A stretch of DNA of 56,773 nt, taken from Pararhodobacter sp. Its GTDB lineage: Bacteria; Pseudomonadota; Alphaproteobacteria; Rhodobacterales; Rhodobacteraceae. The translations under genes were made by a program, and so were the position numbers. Where the stretch lies: contig JAFIEG010000022.1 of assembly GCA_020832665.1 (NCBI GenBank), positions 1 through 56,773 of the forward strand, in the 5' to 3' direction. Positions within the stretch are counted from its first letter, which is position 1, and the number at the start of each line of letters is the position of its first letter. The notes below the pieces were generated by a model. That model was not told the origin of the DNA. It searched no databases and worked only from the letters and a program-made list of their open reading frames with translations. Below, piece after piece: positions 10,679 to 19,295 of this stretch.

Positions 10679-10827
10679 TCGGGTGCAAGCTTTTTCGACC
10701 AACTGCCGTAATGCCGGGCCGCAAGGGGGCATGTACCATGATCCGACCTCACGAGGCATTCGCTGCGTCTGGGCGGAATTGCGGTTTTCCGGCTGACAGC
10801 AACAGAACGCATGAAAAACCGAAAAGA

Positions 10828-10851
10828 ACGCCGGCCTATCACGACCGGCGT
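10828..10851. repeat. Inverted repeat in the ABC operon leader
   Basis: Arms ACGCCGG (10828-10834) and CCGGCGT (10845-10851) are exact reverse complements separated by 10 bp. They lie about 70 bp before the binding-protein start. It could be a leader hairpin or a second operator. No riboswitch class was recognised. The rest of the 313-bp intergenic stretch holds nothing else I can name. Confidence 0.45.
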
Positions 10852-10919
10852 CATTGCAAGGCGGCGCCCGGCAGGGCGTGACAGCGTTGTCCTGACCCCA
10901 GCAGAGAGGAAGAAACGAC

Positions 10920-11918
10920 ATGATGAAATTCAAACTGAACGGGCTGACCTGTTCCCTGGCAACGGCCGCGGCGCTGCTTGCCAGTCCGGTGGCGGCAATG
11001 GAAGAAGTCACCATCGCCTATTTCCTGGAATGGCCCACGCCGAACCAGTACGCGCAGGCAACCGGGCTGTACGAAGAGGCGATGGGCGTGCGCGTCAACT
11101 GGCGCGCCTTCGAAACCGGTGTGCAGATGTCGGCGGCGATGGCCGGCGGGGCAGTGCAGATCGCCTTTTCGCAAGGGGTGCCGCCCTTTGTGGTGGCATC
11201 CTCGGCGGGCATGGATATCGAACTGGCCGCCGTTGCCGTCACCTATGACGACAACGACAACTGCGTGGTGCATGAAAGCACCGGCATCACCGCCGAGAAT
11301 GCCGTCGAGCTGGAAGGCCAGCGCGTGGCGGTGCCGCTGGGCACGGCGGCGCATTACGGCATGCTGCGCCAGTTGGAGCATTTCGGCATTGACCCCAGCA
11401 ACCTTTCCATCGTCGATCTGTCACCCGCCGATGGCGCGGCGGCGATGGCCCGGGGTGATGTGGCGATGGCCTGCGGCTGGGGCGGCGGTTTGCGGCGCAT
11501 GATGGAATATGGCGACGTGCTGCTGACCGGCGCCGAAAAGCGCGAGCTGGGCATCCGCATCTTTGACGTGGTGTCGGTCGAATCGGGCTTCGGCGCCGCG
11601 CATCCAGAGCTGGTGGCGTCGTTTCTGCGTGTCACGGATGACATGAACCAGCGCTTCCAGAGCGACCGCGAGGCGATGGCGCCGGTGATCGCCGAGGCCG
11701 CCGGGATGGACATGGAGGGAACCAACGCCACGCTCGATGCCTTCGGCTTTCCGCTGATCGAAGAGCAGCTCGGCCCGGAATGGCTTGGCGGCGGGTTGCA
11801 GGCGTTCCTGCTGGAAGTCGCCGAATTCTTCGTCGAACAGGGCACGATCGAAAGCGCGCTGGAAAGCTATGAAGGCGTGGTGAACACCGCCTACATGAAC
11901 ATGGCCGCAGAGATGTAA
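10920..11918 (+). CDS. ABC importer substrate-binding protein (taurine/sulfonate type)
   Basis: This secreted solute receptor has 332 residues. It begins with a Sec signal peptide of about 26 residues (cleavage near SPVAA-ME) and then an NMT1/TauA-like two-lobed domain starting EEVTIAYFLEWPTPNQYAQ. Typical features are the FETGVQMSAAMAGGAVQIAFSQ stretch and the GQRVAVPLGTAAHYGML motif. It begins an operon with the ATPase and permease downstream. The substrate is not determined: taurine, another sulfonate, or an amine are all possible. The divergent XRE-cupin protein is the likely regulator. Confidence 0.85.
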   Translation: MMKFKLNGLTCSLATAAALLASPVAAMEEVTIAYFLEWPTPNQYAQATGLYEEAMGVRVNWRAFETGVQMSAAMAGGAVQIAFSQGVPPFVVASSAGMDIELAAVAVTYDDNDNCVVHESTGITAENAVELEGQRVAVPLGTAAHYGMLRQLEHFGIDPSNLSIVDLSPADGAAAMARGDVAMACGWGGGLRRMMEYGDVLLTGAEKRELGIRIFDVVSVESGFGAAHPELVASFLRVTDDMNQRFQSDREAMAPVIAEAAGMDMEGTNATLDAFGFPLIEEQLGPEWLGGGLQAFLLEVAEFFVEQGTIESALESYEGVVNTAYMNMAAEM

Positions 11919-11990
11919 GCCTGCCCGCCCGCGCCGCCGATGCAGGTGGCGCGGGCATTCCATCAGAAAAAGACAAGAGCCCGAACGCCG

Positions 11991-12797
11991 ATGGCAGATC
12001 TGCGCATAGAGAACCTTTCCATGACCTTTTCGCTGCCCAATGGCAGCAAGATCGAGGCGCTCAAGGATGTATCGCTCACTATCGGCGATGGTGAGATCGT
12101 CTCGGTTCTGGGGCCTTCGGGCTGCGGCAAAACCACGCTTCTGAACATTCTCGCGGGTTTTCTGGCCCCCACCGAAGGCAGCGTGCGGCTGGGTGACAAG
12201 CCGGTCACCGGCCCCGACCGAAGTCGCGGCATGGTGTTTCAGCAAGGCGCGCTGTTCGAATGGATGTCGGTTGCGAAGAATGTGGGTTTCGGCCCGCGCA
12301 TGGCCGGGCGCAAGCGCGCCGAGATCGATTCCCGCGTCGACGCCCTGCTGGATACGGTGGGCCTGCAGGGCTTTGGCGACAAGGCGGTGTACGAGCTTTC
12401 GGGCGGCATGCAGCAGCGCGTGGCGCTGGCGCGCTGCCTGGCCAATGACCCAGAGGTGATCTTGATGGACGAGCCCCTGGGCGCGCTCGATGCGCTGACC
12501 CGCGAGAAGATGCAGGGGCTGGTGCTGAAGCTGTGGAAGGACACCGGCAAGACCATCGTGCTGATCACCCATTCGGTGGAAGAGGCGCTGCTGCTGGGCG
12601 AGCGGCTCATCGTCATGGCGCCGCGTCCGGGGCGGATTCACGCCGAATACCGCCTGCCCTTCGCCGAAAAGGGCGTGGGCGAGGATCTGCGTGCCATCAA
12701 GCGGCTGCCCGAGTTTTCCGCCCGCCGCGACGAGATACTCGAGATGATCTGGGAGATGGAGGAAGAGATCATGGGCCGCAGCGAGGTGGCGACATGA
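11991..12797 (+). CDS. ABC importer ATP-binding protein (TauB/SsuB type)
   Basis: The 268-residue ATPase energises the importer encoded by its neighbours. It has Walker A GPSGCGKTT, signature LSGGMQQR and Walker B VILMDEPLGALD, followed by the His switch ITHSVEEA. The ordering and the ERLIVMAPRPGRI stretch are typical of the nitrate/sulfonate/taurine ATPase family. The start MADLRIENLSMTF is chosen over an upstream GC-rich extension. Its stop overlaps the permease start by four bases (ATGA). Confidence 0.92.
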   Translation: MADLRIENLSMTFSLPNGSKIEALKDVSLTIGDGEIVSVLGPSGCGKTTLLNILAGFLAPTEGSVRLGDKPVTGPDRSRGMVFQQGALFEWMSVAKNVGFGPRMAGRKRAEIDSRVDALLDTVGLQGFGDKAVYELSGGMQQRVALARCLANDPEVILMDEPLGALDALTREKMQGLVLKLWKDTGKTIVLITHSVEEALLLGERLIVMAPRPGRIHAEYRLPFAEKGVGEDLRAIKRLPEFSARRDEILEMIWEMEEEIMGRSEVAT

Positions 12798-13720
12798 CCC
12801 TGCTTGCGATCTATGTGGCGCTGCTGGCGCTGATCTGGGCGCTTACCGCCTTTCTCTCGCTGCGCATCCGCCAGCGCGACGGCTTCACCACCCGCAAGAC
12901 CGTAACCTTCGGCGATGAAAGCGCGGTGCGGCCCAGCCGCGTGGCTTCGGTGGCCTCGGTGTTGGTGATCTTTCTCATCTGGGGCGCCTTTACCGGCTCG
13001 GCCTGGACCTTCATCCACGCCCCGGCCGAGTGGCAGATGCGCCCGATCTGGCTGCCCCCGCCCGAGAATGTCTGGCACCGGCTGATCAGCATCGCCAATG
13101 ATGGCTATCGCAATTTCACCTTGTGGGAGCATCTGTCGATCTCGATCTGGCGCGTGCTCGCGGGGTTCTTCCTGGGGGCGCTGGTGGGCATCCCGCTGGG
13201 CTTTGCGATGGGGCTGAACAACTTCCTGCGCGGCTGGTTCGACCCGATCGTGGAATTCATGCGCCCGGTGCCGCCGCTGGCGCTGATCCCGTTGGTGATC
13301 ATCTGGTTCGGCATTGACGAGAAGGCCAAGATCATCCTGCTTTTCCTCGCCGCGCTGTGGATCATGGCCATCGCTGCGCGCGCCGGTGTCGCCGGGGTGG
13401 CGCTGAGCAAGGTGCATGCCGCCTACAGCCTGGGCGCATCGAAGGCGCAGATCCTGCGCCATGTCATCGTGCCCAACGCGCTGCCGGAAATCTTTACCGG
13501 CGCGCGCGTGGCGATGGGGGTGTGCTGGGGCACGGTGGTGGCAGCCGAGCTGGTGGCGGCGGAAAAGGGCGCGGGCTTCACCATCATGGTGGCCTCGCGC
13601 TTCATGCAGACCGACATCGTGCTCATGGGCATCATCCTGATCGGCATCATCGGCTATTCCATCGACATGGCCATGCGCACCGCCGAGCGCTTCCTGGTAC
13701 CGTGGAAAGGGCGCGGCTGA
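12794..13720 (+). CDS. ABC importer permease (TauC/SsuC type)
   Basis: This inner-membrane permease has 308 residues. An N-terminal helix and a basic/polar stretch precede the usual six-helix core. The EAA coupling motif is visible around AYSLGASKAQILRHVIVPNA, which contacts the ATPase. Its start overlaps the ATPase stop. The family is normally about 250-270 residues, so the N-terminal ~50 residues are an extension. A long hairpin follows the gene at 13767. Confidence 0.9.
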   Translation: MTLLAIYVALLALIWALTAFLSLRIRQRDGFTTRKTVTFGDESAVRPSRVASVASVLVIFLIWGAFTGSAWTFIHAPAEWQMRPIWLPPPENVWHRLISIANDGYRNFTLWEHLSISIWRVLAGFFLGALVGIPLGFAMGLNNFLRGWFDPIVEFMRPVPPLALIPLVIIWFGIDEKAKIILLFLAALWIMAIAARAGVAGVALSKVHAAYSLGASKAQILRHVIVPNALPEIFTGARVAMGVCWGTVVAAELVAAEKGAGFTIMVASRFMQTDIVLMGIILIGIIGYSIDMAMRTAERFLVPWKGRG

Positions 13721-13766
13721 GCGCGGCGAAGCAGGCGCCGCCACCCGCCGGAGGCGAGCGCGCGAA

Positions 13767-13819
13767 AGCGCCCGCAAGACGCGCTCCCACCCGCCCACCC
13801 CGCGCGTCTTGGGGGCGCT
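13767..13819. repeat. REP-like long inverted repeat between convergent genes
   Basis: Two 18-bp arms, 13767-13784 and 13802-13819, are reverse complements with a single mismatch, separated by a 17-nt C-rich loop. Each arm contains the 9-mer AAGACGCGC or its complement. It lies between the convergent permease and SDR genes. It may be a bidirectional terminator or a family-specific REP-type element. No T-tract follows it. Confidence 0.6.
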
Positions 13820-13958
13820 GCCCCGGCGGGGTTGGCTGGCGGGGTTGGCCGGGGATGGGCGCAATCGCTCATCCTGCTTGGCGCTGGCCGGCGGCTCACG
13901 AACGCTGCCCCCATCAGCCCGGTGCCGCGCCGAGAGCGGATGCAGGCTGACCGAACTC

Positions 13959-14699
13959 TCAGCCGCGCCCGATGAAGGGCATGTCAGTGGCCATGAGTGT
14001 GATGAATTGCATGTTCGCGCCCTCGGGCAGGCTGGCCATCCGATAGACCGTGTCGGCAACGACGCTGACATCCATCACCGGCTCGGGCCTTACCGATCCG
14101 TCGGCCTGCGGCACCCCGTCTGGCATTCGCGCCGTCATCTCGCTGGCGGCGTTGCCGATGTCGATCTGAGCGCAGGCGATGCCCCAGCGCCGGCCGTCGA
14201 GCGAAAGGCTGCGCGTCATCCCGGTCACCGCGTGCTTGGTGGTGGTATAGGCAATCGATCCGGGCCGCGGCGCATGGGCCGAGATCGAGCCGTTGTTGAT
14301 GATCCGCCCGCCCTGCGGAGCCTGCGCGCGCATCTGCGCGAAAGCCGCGCGCGCGCAGAAAAACATCCCGTTCACATTGACATCGACGATGGCGCGAAAA
14401 TCGTCGGGGGAAATCTCGTCGGGCGTTGCCGGTGCCATGTTGAGGCCGGCATTGTTGAAAAGCACGTCGATCCGCCCCCACACCTCGACCGCCCTTGCGA
14501 AACCCGCATCAACCGCAGCGCTATCGCTCACGTCGCAGGGCAGGATCAGCGCATTCGCAGCACCCGCGGCGGCGTTGGCCAGCGCCTCTTCGCGGCGGCC
14601 CATCAGGCCAACGCGCCAGCCCACATCGAGGAAGCGGCGCGCCGTGGCAAGGCCGATACCGCTTCCCGCGCCGGTGATGATGATGGTCTCGGGCTTCAC
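13959..14699 (-). CDS. Short-chain dehydrogenase/reductase
   Basis: This classical SDR has 246 residues. It shows the nucleotide-binding TGAGSGIG at the N-terminus, NNAG in the middle, catalytic Ser in NNGSISAHAP and the Tyr-Lys pair in YTTTK. It should oxidise or reduce an alcohol/ketone with NAD(P)(H) in the cytoplasm. The arginine after the first strand (GRREE) hints at NADP preference. Its start overlaps the stop of the upstream GST gene (ATGA), so the two are co-transcribed. The substrate is unknown. Confidence 0.88.
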   Translation of the reverse strand: MKPETIIITGAGSGIGLATARRFLDVGWRVGLMGRREEALANAAAGAANALILPCDVSDSAAVDAGFARAVEVWGRIDVLFNNAGLNMAPATPDEISPDDFRAIVDVNVNGMFFCARAAFAQMRAQAPQGGRIINNGSISAHAPRPGSIAYTTTKHAVTGMTRSLSLDGRRWGIACAQIDIGNAASEMTARMPDGVPQADGSVRPEPVMDVSVVADTVYRMASLPEGANMQFITLMATDMPFIGRG

Positions 14700-15340
14700 G
14701 GCACGCTCCTTCGGGGCATCGGAATCGGGCCCACATCGGCGGGAACCTGATAACCACGCTGCACCGCAGGACGTTCGGCAATGGCCCGGTACCAGCGCAG
14801 GACATTGGGAAAGGCGCCCAGATCAACCTCGTGTCGCTCATGGCGCACTGCCCACGGAAAGACCGCCATGTCGGCAATCGAGTATTCGGGACCAAGATAA
14901 GCGTGATCGGCCAGGTGCCGGTCAAGAACGCCATAAAGCCGCCTGGTCTCTTTCGAGAAACGCTCCTCTGCCGGCATTGAGAGGCCCTTGTTGTCGTGCA
15001 GGAAGTAATGCGCCTGCCCCAGCATCGGGCCGAAGCCGCCCATCTGCCACATCAGCCACTGCATGACCTGGACGCGGGGTTTCACCTGTGCGGGCAGAAA
15101 CCGCCCGGTCCGTTCGGCCAGATAGACCATGATGGCACCGGATTCGAAAGCCGAGACTCCGGTTTCGTGATCGACGATGGCCGGGATCTTGTTGTTCGGC
15201 GAGATGTTCAGGAACGCCGGCGCGTGCTGCTCGCCCTTGCTGATATCGATGGCGATGACCTTGTAGGGCAGCGCAAGCTCCTCGAGCATGATGGAAACCT
15301 TGCGCCCGTTGGGCGTGCTCCAGGTGTAGAGGTCAATCAT
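14696..15340 (-). CDS. Glutathione S-transferase family protein (YfcG/YghU-like)
   Basis: The 214-residue protein starts MIDLYTWSTPNGRKVSIMLEE, the thioredoxin-like N-terminal domain of the YfcG/YghU subgroup. In those enzymes an Asn/Thr near the N-terminus (here TPNG) replaces the usual catalytic Ser or Tyr, and they act as glutathione-dependent disulfide reductases. The glutathione-binding turn KIPAIVD and the ESGAIMVYLAE motif follow. The C-terminal helical domain is complete. The ATG at 15340 was chosen by homology. It is the first gene of a pair with the SDR. Confidence 0.88.
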   Translation of the reverse strand: MIDLYTWSTPNGRKVSIMLEELALPYKVIAIDISKGEQHAPAFLNISPNNKIPAIVDHETGVSAFESGAIMVYLAERTGRFLPAQVKPRVQVMQWLMWQMGGFGPMLGQAHYFLHDNKGLSMPAEERFSKETRRLYGVLDRHLADHAYLGPEYSIADMAVFPWAVRHERHEVDLGAFPNVLRWYRAIAERPAVQRGYQVPADVGPIPMPRRSVP

Positions 15341-15654
15341 CCTGCTTCGGCTCTCCATCTTGGTTTGCCAGCCCTGCTCCGTCCCAGCCTGCGCTGCAGG
15401 GGAACACCCGTCAAGGGCAGCGGCAAGGCTTGCGCCTCGCGGGGCGGCAACCGGCCCCTGCGGCGCGCTTTTCGAAACCCGCGCTGCTGGCCGGGCCTGA
15501 ACACCGCGTCTTTATCGGCCGGTATCGGTAGCAAGGCTTGAAACTTGCACACGAATACTGAATTCTCCCCGTAACCGGCAGCAGCACGCGCAGGGGCGGA
15601 GAGAGGCCCAGGGTTTTGCGCCTTGCTCCGTTGCGAGTTGGGGGGAGTAGTTCC

Positions 15655-17466
15655 TTGGAAGAGACCAATATTGACGATCCGAACTACTTTCTCAGGGTAG
15701 TCGACTGTCAATGGGCCTGCCCTGCGCATACGCCAGTCCCGGAATACATCCGCAAGATCGCCCACGGGAAATATTCCGAAGCGTTCATGATCAACTGGGT
15801 GTCGAACGTCTTTCCGGGGATCCTCGGGCGGACCTGCGACCGCCCCTGCGAACCTGCCTGCCGCCGCGGCCGGGTCGAAGACCCCGACACCGTGGGCGGC
15901 GACACCGCGCCGGTGGCGATTTGCCGGCTCAAGCGGGTGGCGGCCGATTACAAGGACGATGTGTCGGCGCAGATGCCCCGTGCGCCGGCACTGATCGGGA
16001 AGCGCATTGCCTGCGTCGGTGCCGGGCCGGCCTCGCTGAGCGTGGCGCGCGATCTGGCGGTGCTTGGCTATGAGATCACGCTGATCGACCACAACCCGAA
16101 AATGGGCGGGCTGATCCGCACCCAGATCCCGCGCTTTCGCCTGCCCGAGCGGGTGATCGACGAAGAGGTGGGCTATATCACCGGCATCGGCAATGTGCAT
16201 TTCGACAATCGCAGCGTCGGCAGCCTGAAGGGCCTGCTGGATGAGGGCTGGGACGCCGTCTTCGTGGGTTCGGGCGCGCCGCGCGGGCGCGATCTCGATA
16301 TTCCCGGCCGTGACGAGGGCGCGGCCAACATCCATGTCGGCATCGACTGGCTGTCCTCGGTTTCGTTCGAGCACATCAAGAACATCGGCAAGCGCGTGAT
16401 CGTGCTGGGCGGCGGTAACACGGCCATGGATTGCTGCCGCACCGCGCGGCGGCTGGGCGGCGAGGATGTCAAGGTGATCGTCCGCTCGGGGTTCGAGGAA
16501 ATGAAAGCCTCGCCCTGGGAGAAGGAAGACGCCATCGCCGAGGATATTCCGATCATCAACTGGCATGTGCCCAAGGAATTCGTGACCGAGGGCGGCAGGC
16601 TGGTGGGCATGAATTTCGAGATCGTGCGCGCCGAATATGACGACAATGGACGGCGCAAGCTGGTGCCCACCGGCGAACCCGACGCCTTTATCGAGTGCGA
16701 CGACGTGCTGGTGGCGGTGGGGCAGGAAAACGCCTTTCCCTGGATCGAGCGCGATATCGGCATCGAGTTCGACCCGAGATGGGACATGCCCAAGGTTGAC
16801 GAGTTGACCATGCAATCCAGCCTGCCCAAGGTGTTCTTCGGCGGCGATGCGGCGTTCGGGCCCAAGAACATCATCTGGGCGGTGGCGCATGGACACGCGG
16901 CGGCCATCTCGATCGACAGGTTCCTCAAGGGCGAGGATGTGCGCGAGCGCCCGGCGCCCATGGTCAACATTGTCAGCCAGAAGATGGGCATCCATGAATG
17001 GAGCTATGACAACGATGTCGCGCTCGATAGCCGGGTGGCGGTGCCGCATCTGCCGAAAGCGCGCGCGCTGAGCGACATCGGCGCCGAGGTCGAGCTTGGG
17101 TTCGACCCGGAACTGGCCTGGAAGGAGGCGCAGCGCTGCCTGAACTGCGATGTGCAGACCGTGTTCTCGGCCTCGCTTTGCATCGAATGCGATGCCTGCA
17201 CCGATATCTGCCCGATGGATTGCATCACCTTCACCCGAAACGGCGGCGAAGACGATCTGCGCAGCCGGCTCAGCGCCCCGGCGCTCAATACCGAGCAGCC
17301 GCTCTATGTGGCCGGCGGGCTGGATACCGGGCGCGTGATGGTCAAGGACGAGGATTTGTGCCTGCATTGCGGGCTTTGCGCCGAACGCTGCCCCACCGGC
17401 GCGTGGGACATGCGCAAATATCTGATCGAAACAGCCCAGGCAGGACCGCCATGCCGAAACAACTGA
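15655..17466 (+). CDS. GltD-like FAD oxidoreductase with 4Fe-4S domains (KorC-like subunit)
   Basis: This is a 603-residue electron-transfer flavoprotein. The N-terminal cysteine-rich helical domain (DCQWACPAHTPV, RTCDRPCEPACRRG) resembles the FeS region of glutamate synthase small subunit. Two Rossmann modules follow: FAD binding (IACVGAGPASLSVARDL) and NAD(P) binding (VIVLGGGNTAMDCCRTA). The C-terminus carries two ferredoxin-type clusters (CIECDACTDICPMD and CLHCGLCAERCPTG). The gene overlaps korA by 16 bp, so it probably couples KorAB to NAD(P). I chose the TTG at 15655 because a GGGGGGAG ribosome site precedes it. The 314-bp gap upstream holds only a divergent promoter region. Confidence 0.85.
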   Translation: MEETNIDDPNYFLRVVDCQWACPAHTPVPEYIRKIAHGKYSEAFMINWVSNVFPGILGRTCDRPCEPACRRGRVEDPDTVGGDTAPVAICRLKRVAADYKDDVSAQMPRAPALIGKRIACVGAGPASLSVARDLAVLGYEITLIDHNPKMGGLIRTQIPRFRLPERVIDEEVGYITGIGNVHFDNRSVGSLKGLLDEGWDAVFVGSGAPRGRDLDIPGRDEGAANIHVGIDWLSSVSFEHIKNIGKRVIVLGGGNTAMDCCRTARRLGGEDVKVIVRSGFEEMKASPWEKEDAIAEDIPIINWHVPKEFVTEGGRLVGMNFEIVRAEYDDNGRRKLVPTGEPDAFIECDDVLVAVGQENAFPWIERDIGIEFDPRWDMPKVDELTMQSSLPKVFFGGDAAFGPKNIIWAVAHGHAAAISIDRFLKGEDVRERPAPMVNIVSQKMGIHEWSYDNDVALDSRVAVPHLPKARALSDIGAEVELGFDPELAWKEAQRCLNCDVQTVFSASLCIECDACTDICPMDCITFTRNGGEDDLRSRLSAPALNTEQPLYVAGGLDTGRVMVKDEDLCLHCGLCAERCPTGAWDMRKYLIETAQAGPPCRNN

Positions 17467-19295
17467 GTGCGACCAACGATTTCGTCATCAAGTTCGCCAA
17501 TGTGAATGGCTCGGGCTCGGCCAGCGCCAACGAGCTTTTCGCGCGCTCGATCCTGCGCATGGGGGTGCCGGTCAGCCCGCGCAACATCTTCCCCTCGAAC
17601 ATCCAGGGCCTGCCCACCTGGTACGAGGTGCGCGTCAGCGCCGATGGCTATCTGGGCCGGCGCGGCGGCACCGACATGATCGTGGCGATGAACCCCGAGA
17701 CATGGAAGCGCGACGTCGCCGAAGTGGCGCCCGGCGGCTACCTTTTCTACGATTCGACCCGCCCGCTGCCGGCCTCGGCCTTTCGCGACGATCTGACTAA
17801 TATCGGCGTGCCGCTGACCGAGATCAGCAACGCCAACTATTCGGACCCGCGCCAGCGCCAGCTTTTCAAGAACATCATCTATGTCGGCGCGCTGTCGGCG
17901 CTGATGGATATCGATCCGAAGGTGATCGAGGCGCTGTTTGCCGAACAGTTCAAGGGCAAGGAGGCGCTGATCGGCAAGAATGTCGAGGCGCTGAATCTGG
18001 GGCGCGACTGGGTGCATCAGAACCTCGATGCCGATATCTGCAAGCTCAAGGTGGCGCCGGCCGACGCGGTGGGCAACCGCATCTTCATGGAGGGCAACGC
18101 GGCCTCGGCGCTGGGCTGCGTCTATGGCGGCGCGACGGTCTGCGCCTGGTATCCGATCACGCCGTCATCATCGGTGGCCGAGGCTTTTGAGCGCTATTGC
18201 CGCAAGTTCCGCACCGACCCGGAAACCGGCCGCACCAAATTCGCCATCATCCAGTCGGAAGACGAGCTTGCCTCGATCGGCATGGTGGTGGGCGCGGGTT
18301 GGAACGGCGCGCGCGCCTTCACCTCGACATCGGGGCCGGGCGTGAGCCTGATGAGCGAATTCATCGGTCTGGCCTATTTCGCCGAGATCCCGGCGGTGAT
18401 CATCAATGTGCAGCGCGGCGGGCCCTCGACGGGGATGCCCACGCGCACCCAGCAGGCCGATATCCTGGCTTGCGCCTATGCCTCGCATGGCGACACCAAG
18501 CATGTGCTGCTCTTTCCCAAGGATCCGCATGAGTGTTTCGACCATTCGGTAGCGGCGCTCGACCTGGCCGACCGGCTGCAAACTCCGGTCTTCGTGATGT
18601 CGGATCTCGATATCGGCATGAACCAGCGCATTTGCGAACCCCTGAAATGGGATGACAGCCGCCGCTTTGACCGCGGCAAGGTGATGAGCGCCGAAGAGCT
18701 GGAGGCGGGGCGCGATTTCGGCCGCTATCTCGATGTCGATGGCGATGGCATTCCCTGGCGCACGATGCCCGGCTCGCACCCCTCGCGCGGGGCATATTTC
18801 ACCCGCGGCACCACCAAGAACGCCTATGCACGCTATTCGGAAGAGGGTGCCGATTACCTTGAAAACATGGAGCGCCTGCAGCGCAAATTCGACAGCGCCA
18901 AGGCGATGGTGCCGCGCCCGGTGCAGCACCGCGCGCGGGGCGAAACGCGCCACGGGGTGATCTATTTCGGCTCTACCGCCCCGGCGATGGACGAGGCGCT
19001 GGACCGGCTTGCCGGCGAGGGGCTGCATGTCAATGCGTTGCGCCTGCGCGCCTTTCCCTTTCAGGACATGGTGGCCGAATTCATCGCCGAGCATGACCGC
19101 GTGTTCGTGGTCGAGCAGAACCGCGACGCGCAGATGCGCATGCTGTTGAGCAACGAGCTGGCCATCGACCCGAACCGCCTTGTGCCGGTGCTGCATTATG
19201 ACGGCACGCCGATCACCGCGCGCTACATCCACGGCACCATCCGCGATCGACTGGCACAGTATCAGGTGGTTCCGCTCAAGAGGGCCGTCTCATGA
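17451..19295 (+). CDS. korA: 2-oxoacid:acceptor oxidoreductase subunit alpha (fused gamma-alpha)
   Basis: The 614-residue subunit begins with a gamma domain (about residues 1-190; FANVNGSGSASANELFARSIL) fused to the alpha domains. The thiamine-pyrimidine-binding motif is WYPITPSSSVAEAFERY. Later, SGPGVSLMSEFIGLAYFAE and QRGGPSTGMPTRTQQ are hallmarks of the 2-oxoglutarate:ferredoxin oxidoreductase alpha family. It should oxidatively decarboxylate a 2-oxoacid together with KorB. Its stop overlaps korB by four bases. The fused layout is that of KorA-type two-subunit enzymes. Confidence 0.9.
   Translation: MPKQLSATNDFVIKFANVNGSGSASANELFARSILRMGVPVSPRNIFPSNIQGLPTWYEVRVSADGYLGRRGGTDMIVAMNPETWKRDVAEVAPGGYLFYDSTRPLPASAFRDDLTNIGVPLTEISNANYSDPRQRQLFKNIIYVGALSALMDIDPKVIEALFAEQFKGKEALIGKNVEALNLGRDWVHQNLDADICKLKVAPADAVGNRIFMEGNAASALGCVYGGATVCAWYPITPSSSVAEAFERYCRKFRTDPETGRTKFAIIQSEDELASIGMVVGAGWNGARAFTSTSGPGVSLMSEFIGLAYFAEIPAVIINVQRGGPSTGMPTRTQQADILACAYASHGDTKHVLLFPKDPHECFDHSVAALDLADRLQTPVFVMSDLDIGMNQRICEPLKWDDSRRFDRGKVMSAEELEAGRDFGRYLDVDGDGIPWRTMPGSHPSRGAYFTRGTTKNAYARYSEEGADYLENMERLQRKFDSAKAMVPRPVQHRARGETRHGVIYFGSTAPAMDEALDRLAGEGLHVNALRLRAFPFQDMVAEFIAEHDRVFVVEQNRDAQMRMLLSNELAIDPNRLVPVLHYDGTPITARYIHGTIRDRLAQYQVVPLKRAVS

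Noticed and set aside
15337-17367. 676-codon minus-strand open frame under the KorC-like gene
   Set aside because: His/Ala/Arg-rich antisense translation, no motif. The plus-strand flavoprotein explains the region.
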